Below, one piece after another: positions 50,901 to 62,596 of a stretch of 62,596 nt of DNA. Within the stretch, counting starts at the first letter, position 1; the number at the start of each line of letters is the position of its first letter. A program made the position numbers and the translations under genes. Origin of the DNA: Bacilli bacterium (GTDB lineage: Bacteria; Bacillota_I; Bacilli_A; RFN20; CAG-826); contig JAFVUY010000119.1 of assembly GCA_017502465.1 (NCBI GenBank), positions 95,583-158,178 of the forward strand. Reading direction: 5' to 3'. The notes beneath the pieces are model-generated. The model saw nothing but the letters and a program-made list of their open reading frames with translations. It searched no databases and had not been told where the DNA came from.

Positions 50901-53900
50901 GGCTTCTGAGGCATGGGTAGCACATGAAAAAGCTGCTCAAAAAGCTGCGTTAGCTGCTCAAGAAGCTTCAGATAGATACGCTGAAGCAAAAAGTTCTTTT
51001 GAGTCTTTTAAAACTTAGATAGATGGATTTGAAAGTGCTGTCGATTCTATTTCAAACCTAACTAAAGGAACTGAAGAATATGCTGATGCAATTAATGAGG
51101 CAAATAAAAAAGCTCGTGAATTAATTGAGGCTCATGGTTTATATGGGCAATTCATTTACGATGAGAATGGTCTTATTAAATTTAATGAAGGTGTTTTAGA
51201 GAGCCTTGAAAAACAAAAAGAATTAGCTACTTATAATGCAGAAAATTTAAAATATTATAAATAGTATGAATCTTCTGAGGCAAATTTAAATCGAGATAGA
51301 GTTAATTTGCGTAGAGATATTGGATTTTTCTAGGCAGATGCAGTTACTACAGAAACTGGAGATGTAATTCGTCCATTAATGCATATGTCTGATGAAATTT
51401 TAAATACTACCGCAGAAGCTATTTTGGCATGGGAGGACGCTGGCGAAGAATTAAGTTTGGTAGATTGGATTGAATCTGCAGACAGTGGCTTCGCAGACTC
51501 ATTAGGACAATATACAGATATGATTGAAGCTAATCAAGGACCATTGACAGAGTTTGCGGATAAAACTTCTGCTGCTGCTGAAGCCGCAGCTTATTTTACA
51601 AGAGCAATTTTAGAAAATAATATTAATAAAGAATATGGTGATTAGCTTGATAAAATGGCAGGGGGAGATTCTCAAAAAAGAGATTTACTTTCTGGAGCAG
51701 CGGCTACTTTGGCTTATAATACAGATGAATAGATTTTATCTTCTACTTGGGGCGATAATGTTTTTAGCAAATGGGTAAGTTAGACCACTTTAACAAATGA
51801 TTATATGGGAATAGCCAATGATGAAGAATTAGCTAGAATGTATGCTCAAGAAATTCTTGGATATACAGCAGAAGAAATGGCTAATTGGATATATGATGGA
51901 GGAGTTGGCAAAGGAGGTTTTACTGACGCTGCAGGTAATGCGGTTGGTTTTGCTGAGTAGTTATCTGATGCGCAAATGCGTATAGCTCTTTATGAAAGAC
52001 AATTTTTAGAAAATTATAGTGCAGATTCTGCTGCAACTATGGTTAATGAAGTTCTTCCTTAGTATTTAAAAGGAGCAGAAGAATCGAGTGTAGATATTTC
52101 TAATAGTATTTTATCTGCTTTAGCAGCTGGTAGTAAAGATATTGATTTTTCAACAGCTGATTATGGGGCTATTAATGAAGATGAATTTAACTAGATGAAA
52201 TCTTTATATGACTAGGGTAAATTTGGTCAAATTGCTCAAATGTTTGGAATACTTCCTGAAATGCTTGATAGCTTGGGCGGAGCAGAAAAATTTGTTACTG
52301 AATTAATGGGTAATTACGAAAATGGTCAGTGGAGTAAAGAAAAATTTCGCGAAGGCGCAAATGCTCAAGGTAATGCAAAAGCTGAAAGTTATGAATTAGA
52401 TTTAGATTAGTTTAAAGCATATAGAGATATTTTATATGAAACAAACGCAAAATTAGCAGAAGAACCTGAATTATTAAACGCAGTTGCTATTGCTCAATTA
52501 AGATTAAATAAAGGTGCTAAATCTATTAAAGATTCCTATTCTGATTTAAGTCCTTTAATTAAAAAAGCATAGAAAGAATTAAGTTCCAAAGAAGGAGAAG
52601 TATCTGCTGAAACTTGGAGCGAGCTTTCTGCACATATAACTGAAACAGCCACTGCGATGGAAGACTTATTTGGGTTAAATTCTGGTGCTTTAAAAAATTT
52701 AGACCCCAAGTTTTTAGTTGAAAACTATGATGATTTAACCAAAGCAGCTAACGGGTCTTAGGAGGCCTATGACCGTTTATAGTCTAAACTAGCCATGAGT
52801 ATGGTTGAGAAAAATTTTAAAGGGCTTGTAGATGTAACTAAAGAAACTTTGGATGAAATCGCTTCTTAGAAAATAGAAGCAGGAGAATTAATTGATTTTG
52901 GACAAGGGGTAGAAGGAATTGGCGGATAGTTGTATGATATGTATAATTAGGCTGCTAATGCCGCTTATCAGGGAGGGGCAGACGTTGCAAATGCTATGGC
53001 TCAAGCCAATGCCCTTATGCAAGCAGTTGGATTCTAGCCCCCTGATGTAGAAATGGAAGAAAAAACTATTACTGTTACAGGATAGCTCCCAGATGGATGG
53101 ACTCCTGTAGATGGCGGTAATGTTATGACCACTGATGCGGATGGAAAGTAGGTATAGGTACAAGGTGTTAAAATTCTTGAAGAAAGTGGCGGTACTTATA
53201 CTTATACTTAGACATTTTTAGTTCCAAAAGGCGGAGGAAAAATTGCAAAATCTACTGAAAAGCTTGGCGGCGGAAGAGGCTCCGGAGGTGGAGGCGGAGG
53301 TGGCTCCAAACGTGAAGAAAAAACCGCTGATACTGGAGAACGTTATCATACATTAACACGTCAACTTGAAAAAATAAGAGATGAATATGATGAACTTTCT
53401 GATGCGGCTGATAGAGCTTTTGGCCCTAGAAAATTAGCTCTTATTGATTAGCAAATTGAAAAATTAGATGAAGAAATTGCTAAGCAACAAGAATTAATTG
53501 ACGCAGTAGAAAATTATGCTACTGAATTTGAAAAAGATAATGATCCAGAAACTTTAACAGATAAATAGGTTATGGAATAGGATTTTTATGATTTTCAAGA
53601 TATGGTTATGTAGCATGACCTTGCTGATGGTATAATATTCCCTGTTAATATTGAATATGATGCTCCTGAGGGTAAATTAGGAAATATTCTTAATTATGAC
53701 AATATTCAATCAGCTATGCTAGATGCTTATAATGCAGCAGTAGAATCTGATATGACGGATGAAGAATTTGAAGAATTTGAAAAACAATATGAAAAATTCT
53801 TTGAAAGTTTAAGCCAATACGAAGAAACTTATGATAAATTGCGTGAAGAAGAACGTAAATATAAAGAATTAATTTAGCAACGAATTGATTTGCAATTACA

Positions 53901-54435
53901 AAAAGTTTAGTATGAAATTCAAATAAAAATTGATATTACTGAAGATAGTTTAGAATTATTAGAATTCCAATTAGATAGAATAAGTGATAGTTCTTTTGCT
54001 GTTGCAGAAAGTTTAGCTTTGTTAGGTTAGCAGGCTGATTTAACTGGAGAATAGTTAAATACAAACCTTTAGGGCATGAAAAATGTTTTAATGCAAGCAA
54101 CTAGCTTAGATGGTTCTACTCTTTCCGACGCTGAATTAGATGGATTTTTAAAAGGTACTGTTTCTGTTGAAGATTTAGCTAATAAATATGTTTTTTCAGA
54201 GGAATAGATAAATCTTTTAAGAGAATATAAATCTGCCGCCTTAGATAATCTAAAAACAATGGAATCTTTAAGAGAAGAAACTGAAAGTAAATTAACAGAA
54301 GCATTTTAGGCATGGAATGAAGAATTACAAGAAGGCCTTAGCACTTTTGACCACTTAAACGCAACACTTTCAAGCTATAAAAATATTATTGGTATTGTTG
54401 AAAAGAAACTTTAGGCATTACTAAAGAACTTATGA
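47968..54435 (+). CDS. Tape measure protein, main part
   Basis: 2155 aa with dozens of TAG codons (five in the first 26). MAKQLNVNLGFTADTSQAKA start, TAEISAGLEKFAAIAETVGL and TARQSADVVGNALKTLFARI, the phage tape measure minor tail signature. Hydrophobic segments at about 758-810 and 945-970. Ends at TGA 54433-54435 with a terminal ...NIIGIVEKKLQALLKNL. The protein sets tail length; at about 3 A per residue in helix, a very long tail is implied. The C-terminal part follows in the -1 frame. Confidence 0.85.
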
Positions 54436-56375
54436 GTAGTTTAAATGAGACATTAGTCGATAATGCTGTTAATTAGCTTGAAGGTGCTAGAAAAGCTTGG
54501 GAGGCATTAAAAAATTCTGAAAAAACTGCTGAAGCAAAACTTGCAGAAGCAATGAGGGATGATAATCAATAGGCTATTGAATATTGGACTCAAATGCTTA
54601 AAGATATTAATGCAGAAGAAGAAGCTGCTCAGGAAACTTTCTTATCCACCTGGGAAAATACTTTAACAATGATTGTTGAATAGTTCCAAGAGTCCGCACA
54701 AGAAGCCGCAGATGTTTTTTCTAAATCATTTACTGCGAGCGGTGCTCCACTATCTGAAGAATATGAAAAAGTTCAAAAATAGAATGAAAGATATATTTAG
54801 GATTATGAGAAAATTTATGAATTAAGTAAATTAACCAGAGATATAAATAATTCTATTAATGACAATAACTCTTTGGCTGGAAAAGCTAAATTAAAAGAGT
54901 TATTAAAAGAAATTAACGCTTATGAAGAAGAAGGCGTTAAAATGAGTGAATATGATGTAGAATATTTACAAAAGAAATATGATTTATATTAGGCTCAAAT
55001 AGCTTTATAGGAAGCTCAAAATGCCAAAGATACTGTTCGTTTGCAAAGAGATAATGAAGGTAATTATTCTTATGTTTATACTCAAAGCAGTGATAAAGTA
55101 GAAGAGGCTCAACAAAAATATGAAGATGCTTTATTTGCAGTTTAGGAATTAAACTATGATTATTTATAGGAAATGGAAGCTGAAACAGTCAGCACTATGG
55201 ACGAAATGCAGTAGGCGCTTCTTGATATTAAAGTTAGTGATTTTGCTACTTTAGAAGAATATGAGGCTGAAATTGATAGAGTAACCAAATTTTATATGGA
55301 ACAAATTGGCTATTATCAATCAGAAATGTAGAATGGTATAAATCGTAATAAAGAACTTTACGAAGATGACTGGGCTACATATAATAGAATTACTGGGTAC
55401 AAAATTAGCGCAAATCAAGATTTTGTTACCAGTTGGAAAGAAACTATGTTAGGCGGCTTGATTAATAGCGAAAGTGAAATTGTTGATATTTATTCAAGAG
55501 TTGTTGATTCTCTTGACGTGTTAATTGGCAGTTTACTTGGTGCGTACAGCACAATGAGTGGTGATATTGATAGCGCAAATGAGGCCGCAGGAACTTCCAC
55601 TGCGGGATTTGCACAAACAGCGACTGATGCTATTGATGAAGTTAAAGATGAAACTGAAAATGCGGCAGACGCAGTAGAAGATATGGCTGGCCGCATGGAA
55701 AGTGGATTTGATTCTGCTTCGACTGCACTAATAAAATGGTAGACAACTTATGGAGCCGCAATGGAGAAAGCAATTATTGATACAATGGGTGTTGTTGATG
55801 CTTATAATTTATTAATTAAAACTTTAACAGATTAGAAAATTGCAACCGAAGCAAAAAATTATGGAACTAGTTCTTCTGGCAGTGGTAGCTATACCGGGAA
55901 AAAGAAGGATGGCAAGGGTGATGATGATTTAGACCCTAAACCACAAACTATTATTGTGGCAGATTAGCAAGAGGCTTTGTATGTAAAGCGAGAAAATCCT
56001 GATGCCATTGTAGAAGATGTTAAAGGTCGTAGATATAATACAGGTGGATATACTGGTGAATGGGGTAGCGATCCTAAGTGGGCTCTTTTAGACGAAAAAG
56101 AAATTGTTTTAAATAAAGAAGATACTTCTAATATTTTAAATACGGTATCTTTAGTTCGTCAATTAGCTTAGACTATTGATTTAAATGCATAGGTAGCTAG
56201 TGCAGGAATTGGTAAATTATCAGCATTTAATTTCCGAGATGAGCGTGAATCAGATATTCTTCGACAAGAAGTTACAATTCATGCTGAATTTCCTAATGTT
56301 TAGCATAGAAGTGAAATTGAAGAAGCATTTAATAATCTTATTAATGTATCTGCATAGTATGCTCATAGAAAATAA
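54432..56375 (+). CDS. Tape measure protein, C-terminal part in the -1 frame
   Basis: 647 aa from ATG 54432, overlapping the previous TGA as ATGA. MSSLNETLVDNAVNQLEGAR onward, many TAG codons, same composition and coiled coils as the main part; ends RQLAQTIDLNAQVASAGIGK then a short tail. The -1 frame reads back into the main gene as KETLGITKEL, so it was probably one protein. Either coupled re-initiation or an indel. Confidence 0.7.
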
Positions 56376-56382
56376 TAATTTT

Positions 56383-56408
56383 AAGGAGATAGAGAAATCT
56401 ATCTCCTT
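56383..56408 (+). terminator. Terminator after the tape measure gene
   Basis: AAGGAGATAGAgaaaTCTATCTCCTT then ATTTTTATTTT. Confidence 0.8.
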
Positions 56409-56494
56409 ATTTTTATTTTGGTCAAATATAATTAAATTTATGATATATAAATTTAAAAAAATATAGAAATATTTGAGAAAAAGGAGGTCCATCT

Positions 56495-59400
56495 ATGGAT
56501 TATAATGAAATAATTTGTACAGCAATTGATACAATTGTTTCCGCAAAAATGGAAGGACTTTAGTATGATATTACCAAATTATGTTTAATAGAAGACGATT
56601 CTAAAGCTAAACAAGGTAAATATGTTGTTTCAGATGGAGCAGTTCGTTTTGAAGCATTTACTTCAGATGAAACTTTAAAAAATGGTAATTAGGTACAAGT
56701 GACAATTCCAAATGGAGATTATAATAAACAAAAAATGATTATAGGTAGAGTTGTAGCAGATGATACAACTCCTTTTAAGTATGTATCTCCTTTAGATACA
56801 ATGGTAATAATAACTGATAATATATTTGAAGGAGCTCCTGCAGTAAGTTTATTAGCAAATGAAACTAGCATGATAAACAATGTTTCTTATCCAGGTTCTT
56901 ATGAATAGGTTTATAATTTAGTAGACGCTACTAATTTTGCAGGTTTTACAAGATTAGGTATTTCTGCCGATTTTTCAACAAGTTTAGAAGGTCTTAATAT
57001 TGTTTCAGGAACTTATGGGTTGCGTGCCTAGGTAACAACAGATGTTGGAGTTTATGATTTTGATTTAACAACCAGAGATATGTATGGTAATCCTTATGGC
57101 TTTGAAGGATTTTTTTCTTAGGAAAAAGTTTTTTCTTTAGAAGGAATAAATAGTATTAAATCTATAGATTTATACTTTTTCCAAAGTGGTAATTTTAAAA
57201 ATGATTTAGGCCAATTAATTAATTATGATAATTCTCAAGATAAAGACATTGAGGTCGATCCCCCCACTGAGAATTAGGATAATCTTTTTGTTCAAAATGT
57301 AAAAATTTTTTTAGGATATGATTCCGGTGAATTTGAAGATGATACTTTAAGAATTTTTACAGACGATAAGTTAACATTTAAGTATGATAATACGACAATT
57401 GTAAAAAATTTAGGATTACGCTGGATACATAAAGAAGAAGAAAGTGGCTTCTTTAAAATATTGAAAGATGAAGATTTAAGCAATAATGAATTTGAAATTA
57501 CTTGGTATCAATATGATGAAAATTTTAAAAATATTAAAGATGAATATGCTGGATTTGGTTGGAAAAAAATTAAATCTATGGCCGAAGAAAATCTTACATT
57601 TAAATTAGAAGAAATGTAGGAGAAATTAGAAAATTTAAGAACTTAGAAAGAAGCAGAAAATAATAATATTCAATTAAATGATTATATTTCAGAATTAAAT
57701 CAAATAATAGATTATTATTATAATTCTTTTTTACTTTTAGCAAAAGATGAGACAGAATTATTAAATTCTTTAAAAGATTTTTAGACAAATACTTTTAATA
57801 ATGATGTTAATTAGTATTTTGCCAGAGTAGAAGAAATTAAACAGGATTATTCTGATTCATTAGAAACTTTAACCAGTACTAGCATGGAAGGTATTTCAGG
57901 TGAAGAAAATAATTCTTTTTTTAAATGTAAAGCGTATTTAAATCATTAGAATCAAAAAGAAGAGTTTAAAGTTATTGGTATTTAGTATATTGATATAGGA
58001 GAAGATAAGCCTTAGAAAAAAGTTTTAAAAAGCTCTATATTAACTTTTAATAACGAAATCCCGCAAGCAAATTAGGTTACGAAAGAAGCAGTTTCCGCTT
58101 TACAAATTGTTTGTGATGATTAGAGTGATGGAAATTATTTTATTTATGATTAGAATGGTGCCATTATTAATTCTGGAGATGGCTCTGGAAGAGAAAGATT
58201 TTTTAAAGCAGAATATAAAGGAGCAGAAATTACTAATAGTCTTGGTAATATAGATTATATAAAATGGTGGATCCCTATAAATAATTCTATGGTTATCACA
58301 ACTGAAACCTGGAATAAATTAAATGAAGGAATTTGTGAAGTAGATACTCCTGTATTAAATGGTGTTTAGTATTAGGTAATTACAAGAAAAACAGCGGCTG
58401 ATGGAAATTTAAATTCTGTTTATTAGTCTTATGCTATTGGTGGTTAGTGGTATCAAGAAAAAGCAAATAATACAATTAAATGCGTTTTAAGTGTAGATGG
58501 TGTTGAATATGAAGCAGTAAAAGAATTAAAATTTGGAAAAGCTGGAACAAATGGAACTAATTTTACATTCTTTTTATAGTATGAAAATGGACAAAATGCT
58601 ATTTTAGGGGAAAAAGATAGCGATCCTATAATTATTGGCGCAGAACTTTATGATAGTGCAGGCCGCAATATTGGTTTCTCAAAAACTGATGCAGAATAGA
58701 TTTCTTGGGAGTGGTTAAAGCCATTAAATTATTATGATTCCGTTGACAATGGAGAATTAGATAATTTATATATGGAAATTTATTAGGCAGATAAAGATGG
58801 GAATCCTATTAGTAGTAGTTTAACAAAAAAAGAAGAAGGATAGGAAAGAGAAAAAATAACAGGTTCTTCTGTAAGAATTAAATATTTAAAAGATACAATT
58901 CCTGAAGAAAATTATTATATTCTTTCAGCAACTTTTTAGAACGAATCTACTACGTATCCTTTAACAGCTTATCTTCCTATTGCTATAAAAAAAAATAATT
59001 TTTCACATATTGAAGGTGCAAAAGAAGTTATTTATAACGCATAGGGAATTCCTTCTTATTATTCTGATGCTTATGTCTTATATGAAATGAGTCAAGGTTT
59101 TACTGATGTTACTCTTTCAAAATTGACAGAATCAGGTTTTGAATTTTCAGAAGAATAGGTAAAAAAAATTGAAGGATACAGAGCAGGTTCTTCAATTAGA
59201 TGGTATTTAGAACAGTCTGATACTAATAATTGGAAAATAAAAGAAGGTTATTTAAACGACGTTACATAGATTATAAGAAAAATTGATGATGAAGCAGACT
59301 ATGTTGAAAATTTTTGTGATTGGAAATTAGTAACGTCAGAAGATACTGTCGAGGGTAGTGGTCTAATTACTGGTTATATACCTAGTTTAAAAAAATTAAA

Positions 59401-61105
59401 AGATAATCACTATGCTTTATGCGCGAGCTCTTTTTATACTCAAGGTTATAATGATGAAGTTTGCGTTTATGCTTATAAAGAAATGAGTAACGGAAAAAAA
59501 GATATTTTCTGGTCTTAGCCTATTTTAATACATTAGAGTCAATATGATTTTTCTATGTTAAATAAATGGGATGGATAGTTGACAATAGACGAAGAAAATG
59601 GTACAATAATGTCAAAGATGTTAGGGGCTGGAAAAAAGAATGATGATAATACTTTTTCTGGTGTTTTAATTGGAGACGTTAGAGCGGGTACAGGAAATAA
59701 TGTTAGTACTGATCCAGGAACAGGCGTCTATGGTATGCATCACGGTACATGGTCTTTTGGATTAAAAGAAGATGGAACTGCATTTCTTGGTAAAGCCGGT
59801 AGAGGACAAATTCGTTTAGATGGTAATACCAGTACTATACAAAGTGCCGCATATGAAGAAAAACAAGGTGCAGGTATGAAAATAGATTTAGACGATGGTA
59901 TTTTTCATGTTACCGTAGATAAAGATGATAGAATTTATTTATCTCCTGGATATTATACAGATGAATATGGTAATTTTCATTCTGCACCTTATTTTTAGAT
60001 AACTAGTAAAAATAAAGACTAGCATGGTAATAATTATAATTTAATTTACATGGATGAAGATGATTATTATTTATAGTCAGATAATTATACTGATTATAAT
60101 GGAATGAAAATAGATTTAGCCAATGGTTCTATAAATACGTCTTTAACAAGCATAAATAATCAGACTAATGATACTTTTTATGGAGCTGTGAAAATTTAGC
60201 CAACCAATCCTTTTTTTGAAATCGTTAAAGGGCCTGATTCAGATAATGTGCAAAAAATAATGTATATTGGAGATGAAGCATAGTATTTTCAATCAGGAAA
60301 TTATATCTAGCAGGGTAGTCAACCTGTAAATGATTAGGATGAATATGTTTATTATATTGTAGAAGATGAAGCAAATTTATATTTTTCTATTTCAGAAGGA
60401 GTTTATTATGCTAATAACTACAATGAGGAAAATAATACTTATACAAATACTGGTGAACATCCGTATTATACAAATCCAATAAGTGATAGTGAACGTACTA
60501 CAGCAATAGAAGAATGGCGTTTAGAGAATAAAAAAGGTGAAACAGAAATTCCAGATGATCAAGAAATAAAAACAAGAGTAATTGCAGGCCGTCTTAATAA
60601 ACTTGCTACCGGTAAAACTCCAGCGGTATCAAAAGTAGGCAGTGGCGTTCATTTTAATTTAGGCACAGGCATTATAGATGGGTATAATCTTTATCTAAGA
60701 GCTAGTCCTAGTAATAGCGAATAGGCTAAAGCCAGATATGTTTTAATAGATAGTAGCGCTGATTTGCCAGATGGAAATAGTTCAGGCGGATGGCCTTTTA
60801 TGATAGGAACTAATTTTAAAATTGACTGGGACGGTCATTTAACTTGCAATAATATTGAATATATTGGAGCTGGAAATTAGAATATTGGCGGAAAACATAT
60901 TAATATAAATGATAAATTTTTAGTTAATTATGATGGTTCTGGAACTTGGTGGTCTGGTAGTGTTGGATATGCTTAGAAAGCTAAAGTTGCTGAGTCGATA
61001 GATGGGCTTGATACTCAAATAGCCCATATGATATATGTTTTCAATGAACATACTCACAGTGGAGATGGAGCAAAACCCAATCTCGAAATGTAGAATTTGC
61101 TCTAA
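56495..61105 (+). CDS. Large tail-tip/baseplate or receptor-binding structural protein
   Basis: 1536 aa with dozens of TAG codons, AAAGGAGG upstream. Begins MDYNEIICTAIDTIVSAKME. A central coiled region (EEMQEKLENLRTQKEAENNN) is followed by beta-rich repeats and, near the C-terminus, DGTAFLGKAGRGQIRLDGNT, a triple-stranded fibre-like sequence. The end VFNEHTHSGDGAKP carries an HxH motif like the iron-binding tips of phage baseplate spikes. Likely distal tail protein for host contact. Confidence 0.7.
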
Positions 61106-61124
61106 AAAAGGAGAAAAAGGATTT

Positions 61125-61325
61125 ATGAATAAAACAACAAATTTACAAATTGTTGAATTTCGTCAACAAATTAATCAATTAATCAATTCCTGCGAGCTCG
61201 ATGCAGGCATTGTTTATTATATTATAAAAGATATTTTTTATGAGGTTGAAAAACAATATTAGAAAATATCTCAAAATGAATATTCTGAATGGATAACATC
61301 TTTAAAAAAAGAGCAAAAGGAGTGA
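61125..61325 (+). CDS. Small tail-region protein (66 aa)
   Basis: MNKTTNLQIVEFRQQINQLI onward, one TAG (codon 46). AAAGGAG upstream. Helical; common size and place for a small chaperone-like gene between tail genes. Function unknown. Confidence 0.65.
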
Positions 61326-61332
61326 AAAGTTT

Positions 61333-62596
61333 ATGGCTAAGTTACCTCCTCCTATAATAAAAGGAGTATTGCCTGCTTTTTATGAAAAAGATGGAATGGT
61401 ATATATTACCATTCCATTTGCTATGAATAGAGCGGTTGGACCTAGTGATGTAGGAGGTTTTTCTTTAAAAATAAAAACTGCACAAAGTACTACTTATCTA
61501 GCTGATATTTAGACCAGTGAAAAAGATTCTCCTTCAGGTTTTAATGAAAAACAATTAGATAAAGTTACTTTTATTATATCAAAGCCAGACGCAAGCGATC
61601 CCAATGCCGAGGAAGCACTTTATAATAAATTGCGTATGGGTTAGTTTTATAAAATTCAATTAGCCTATTTAGATAGAGCAAAAAAAGATTCTGTTTCAGG
61701 GGATTATACAGAAGATCCCCAAGAAGTTGGTTATTATTCAACTGTTGGTATAGCAAAATATACTACAAAACCATCTTTAAGTATTGAAGGTTTAGAAACT
61801 ACAAGAATAAATAAACATTTATATCATTATACAGGGACTTATCTTTAGAAAGATATTGAGACTAAAGATTCTCAAAAAAATGATATTGTTATAAAAAAAG
61901 ATAAAACGGAAAAAGTTTATTCTTATTATTTTAATATTTATGATGATAATGATAATTTAATAGAGACTACTGGAGAACTTTTACACAATTCTTCAAATGA
62001 TAGTGAAAATGATAAATCTCAAGATATTTTTATATTATCTAAAGATTTGTAGGTTGATAAATTTTGTTATATAGAATATGGCGTTACTACAATAAATGGA
62101 ATTTAGGCAACTAGCCCTAAATATAAGATTATTTAGAAATTATCTGTTGATCCTGAAGAGAATGTAGGCTTAAAAGTTGTTGGAAATAATGAAGAAGGAT
62201 ATATTGATGTTTACTTAATTCCAAGTTTAAGAGTTCCAGCTTCGTCTGTTGATCCTTAGTTAAATTTTATTACTACTGGTAATTTTGTTTTAAGTAGAGC
62301 TTGTTCAGATACAGATTTTACTAACTGGGAAGAAGTTTCAAAATTTGAACTTTTTTCTTAGTATCCATCAAAAAAAATATGGAGAGATTTTTCAGTAGAA
62401 TAGGGAAAAGAATATTAGTATTCAATTTAGTAGTATAATAATAAAAACTTATATTCAAATAGAATAAAATCTAATAAAATAAAAATAGATTTTGAACATA
62501 TCTTTTTAACAGATGGTAAAAAATAGTTGAAAATTAAATTTAATCCTAAAATTAATAATATTAAAACTAATATTCCAGAGGCAAAAGTTGATACAA
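61333..62596 (+). CDS. Tail fibre or distal tail protein, partial
   Basis: At least 421 aa, open to the right edge with many TAG codons. MAKLPPPIIKGVLPAFYEKD onward, IPFAMNRAVGPSDVGGFSLK. Beta-sandwich-like repeats (SPKYKIIQKLSVDPEENVGL) resemble fibronectin-type adhesion domains of tail proteins. Start follows AAAAGGAG. Confidence 0.65.

Noticed and set aside
31366..62596. Virion region read as a decayed, pseudogene-rich prophage under the standard code
   Set aside because: Only TAG interrupts the frames, always in phase, with intact motifs on both sides; TAA and TGA do not occur inside them apart from the tape measure shift.

Overview
The window comes from a tailed double-stranded DNA phage, most likely lytic, that reads TAG as an amino acid, best interpreted as glutamine. 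Two blocks make sense only if TAG is sense: a small plus-strand block (9.76-10.5 kb) and the whole plus-strand virion block (31.4 kb to the right edge). Terminase, portal and tape measure run straight through TAG, while TAA and TGA remain stops. I found no gene in the window that ends in TAG. Consensus promoters (TTGACA, 17 bp, TATAAT), AGGAG-type ribosome binding sites and TTG/GTG starts suggest a Bacillota (Firmicutes) host, probably from a gut community; that is inference.

Layout. (1) 1-9.6 kb, minus strand: short operons of small proteins of mostly unknown function, separated by fused terminator-promoter elements. (2) 9.7-11.7 kb, plus strand: seven small genes, including ribbon-helix-helix and helix-turn-helix proteins that contain in-frame TAG. 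(3) 11.9-30.1 kb, minus strand: about 40 mostly single-gene cassettes, each with its own near-perfect promoter and one of a few recurring leaders. They include a DEDD exonuclease, a HAD phosphatase, zinc ribbons, winged-helix proteins, an ArfA-like ribosome rescue factor, a tRNA-Met, a tRNA-like transcript and several non-coding RNAs. The longest of these (27.9-28.3 kb) is a repeat-built structured RNA. (4) 30.1-30.6 kb: a gene-free junction with four 16-bp dyads at an exact 41-bp period beside an AT-rich tract, a candidate origin or master operator. (5) 30.6-31.2 kb, minus strand: a TAG-containing AbrB-like regulator and a partner. (6) 31.3-62.6 kb, plus strand: terminase, portal, protease/scaffold, capsid, connectors, tail tube, tape measure and tail-tip or fibre genes, in the usual order.

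Interpretation. The early minus-strand genes are readable by the unmodified host code. Virion genes and several DNA-binding regulators need TAG suppression, so suppression could time the late programme. No CTA-anticodon tRNA or release factor is visible here, so the suppressor must lie elsewhere. The ArfA-like protein is notable because ArfA acts with RF2, the release factor that does not read UAG.
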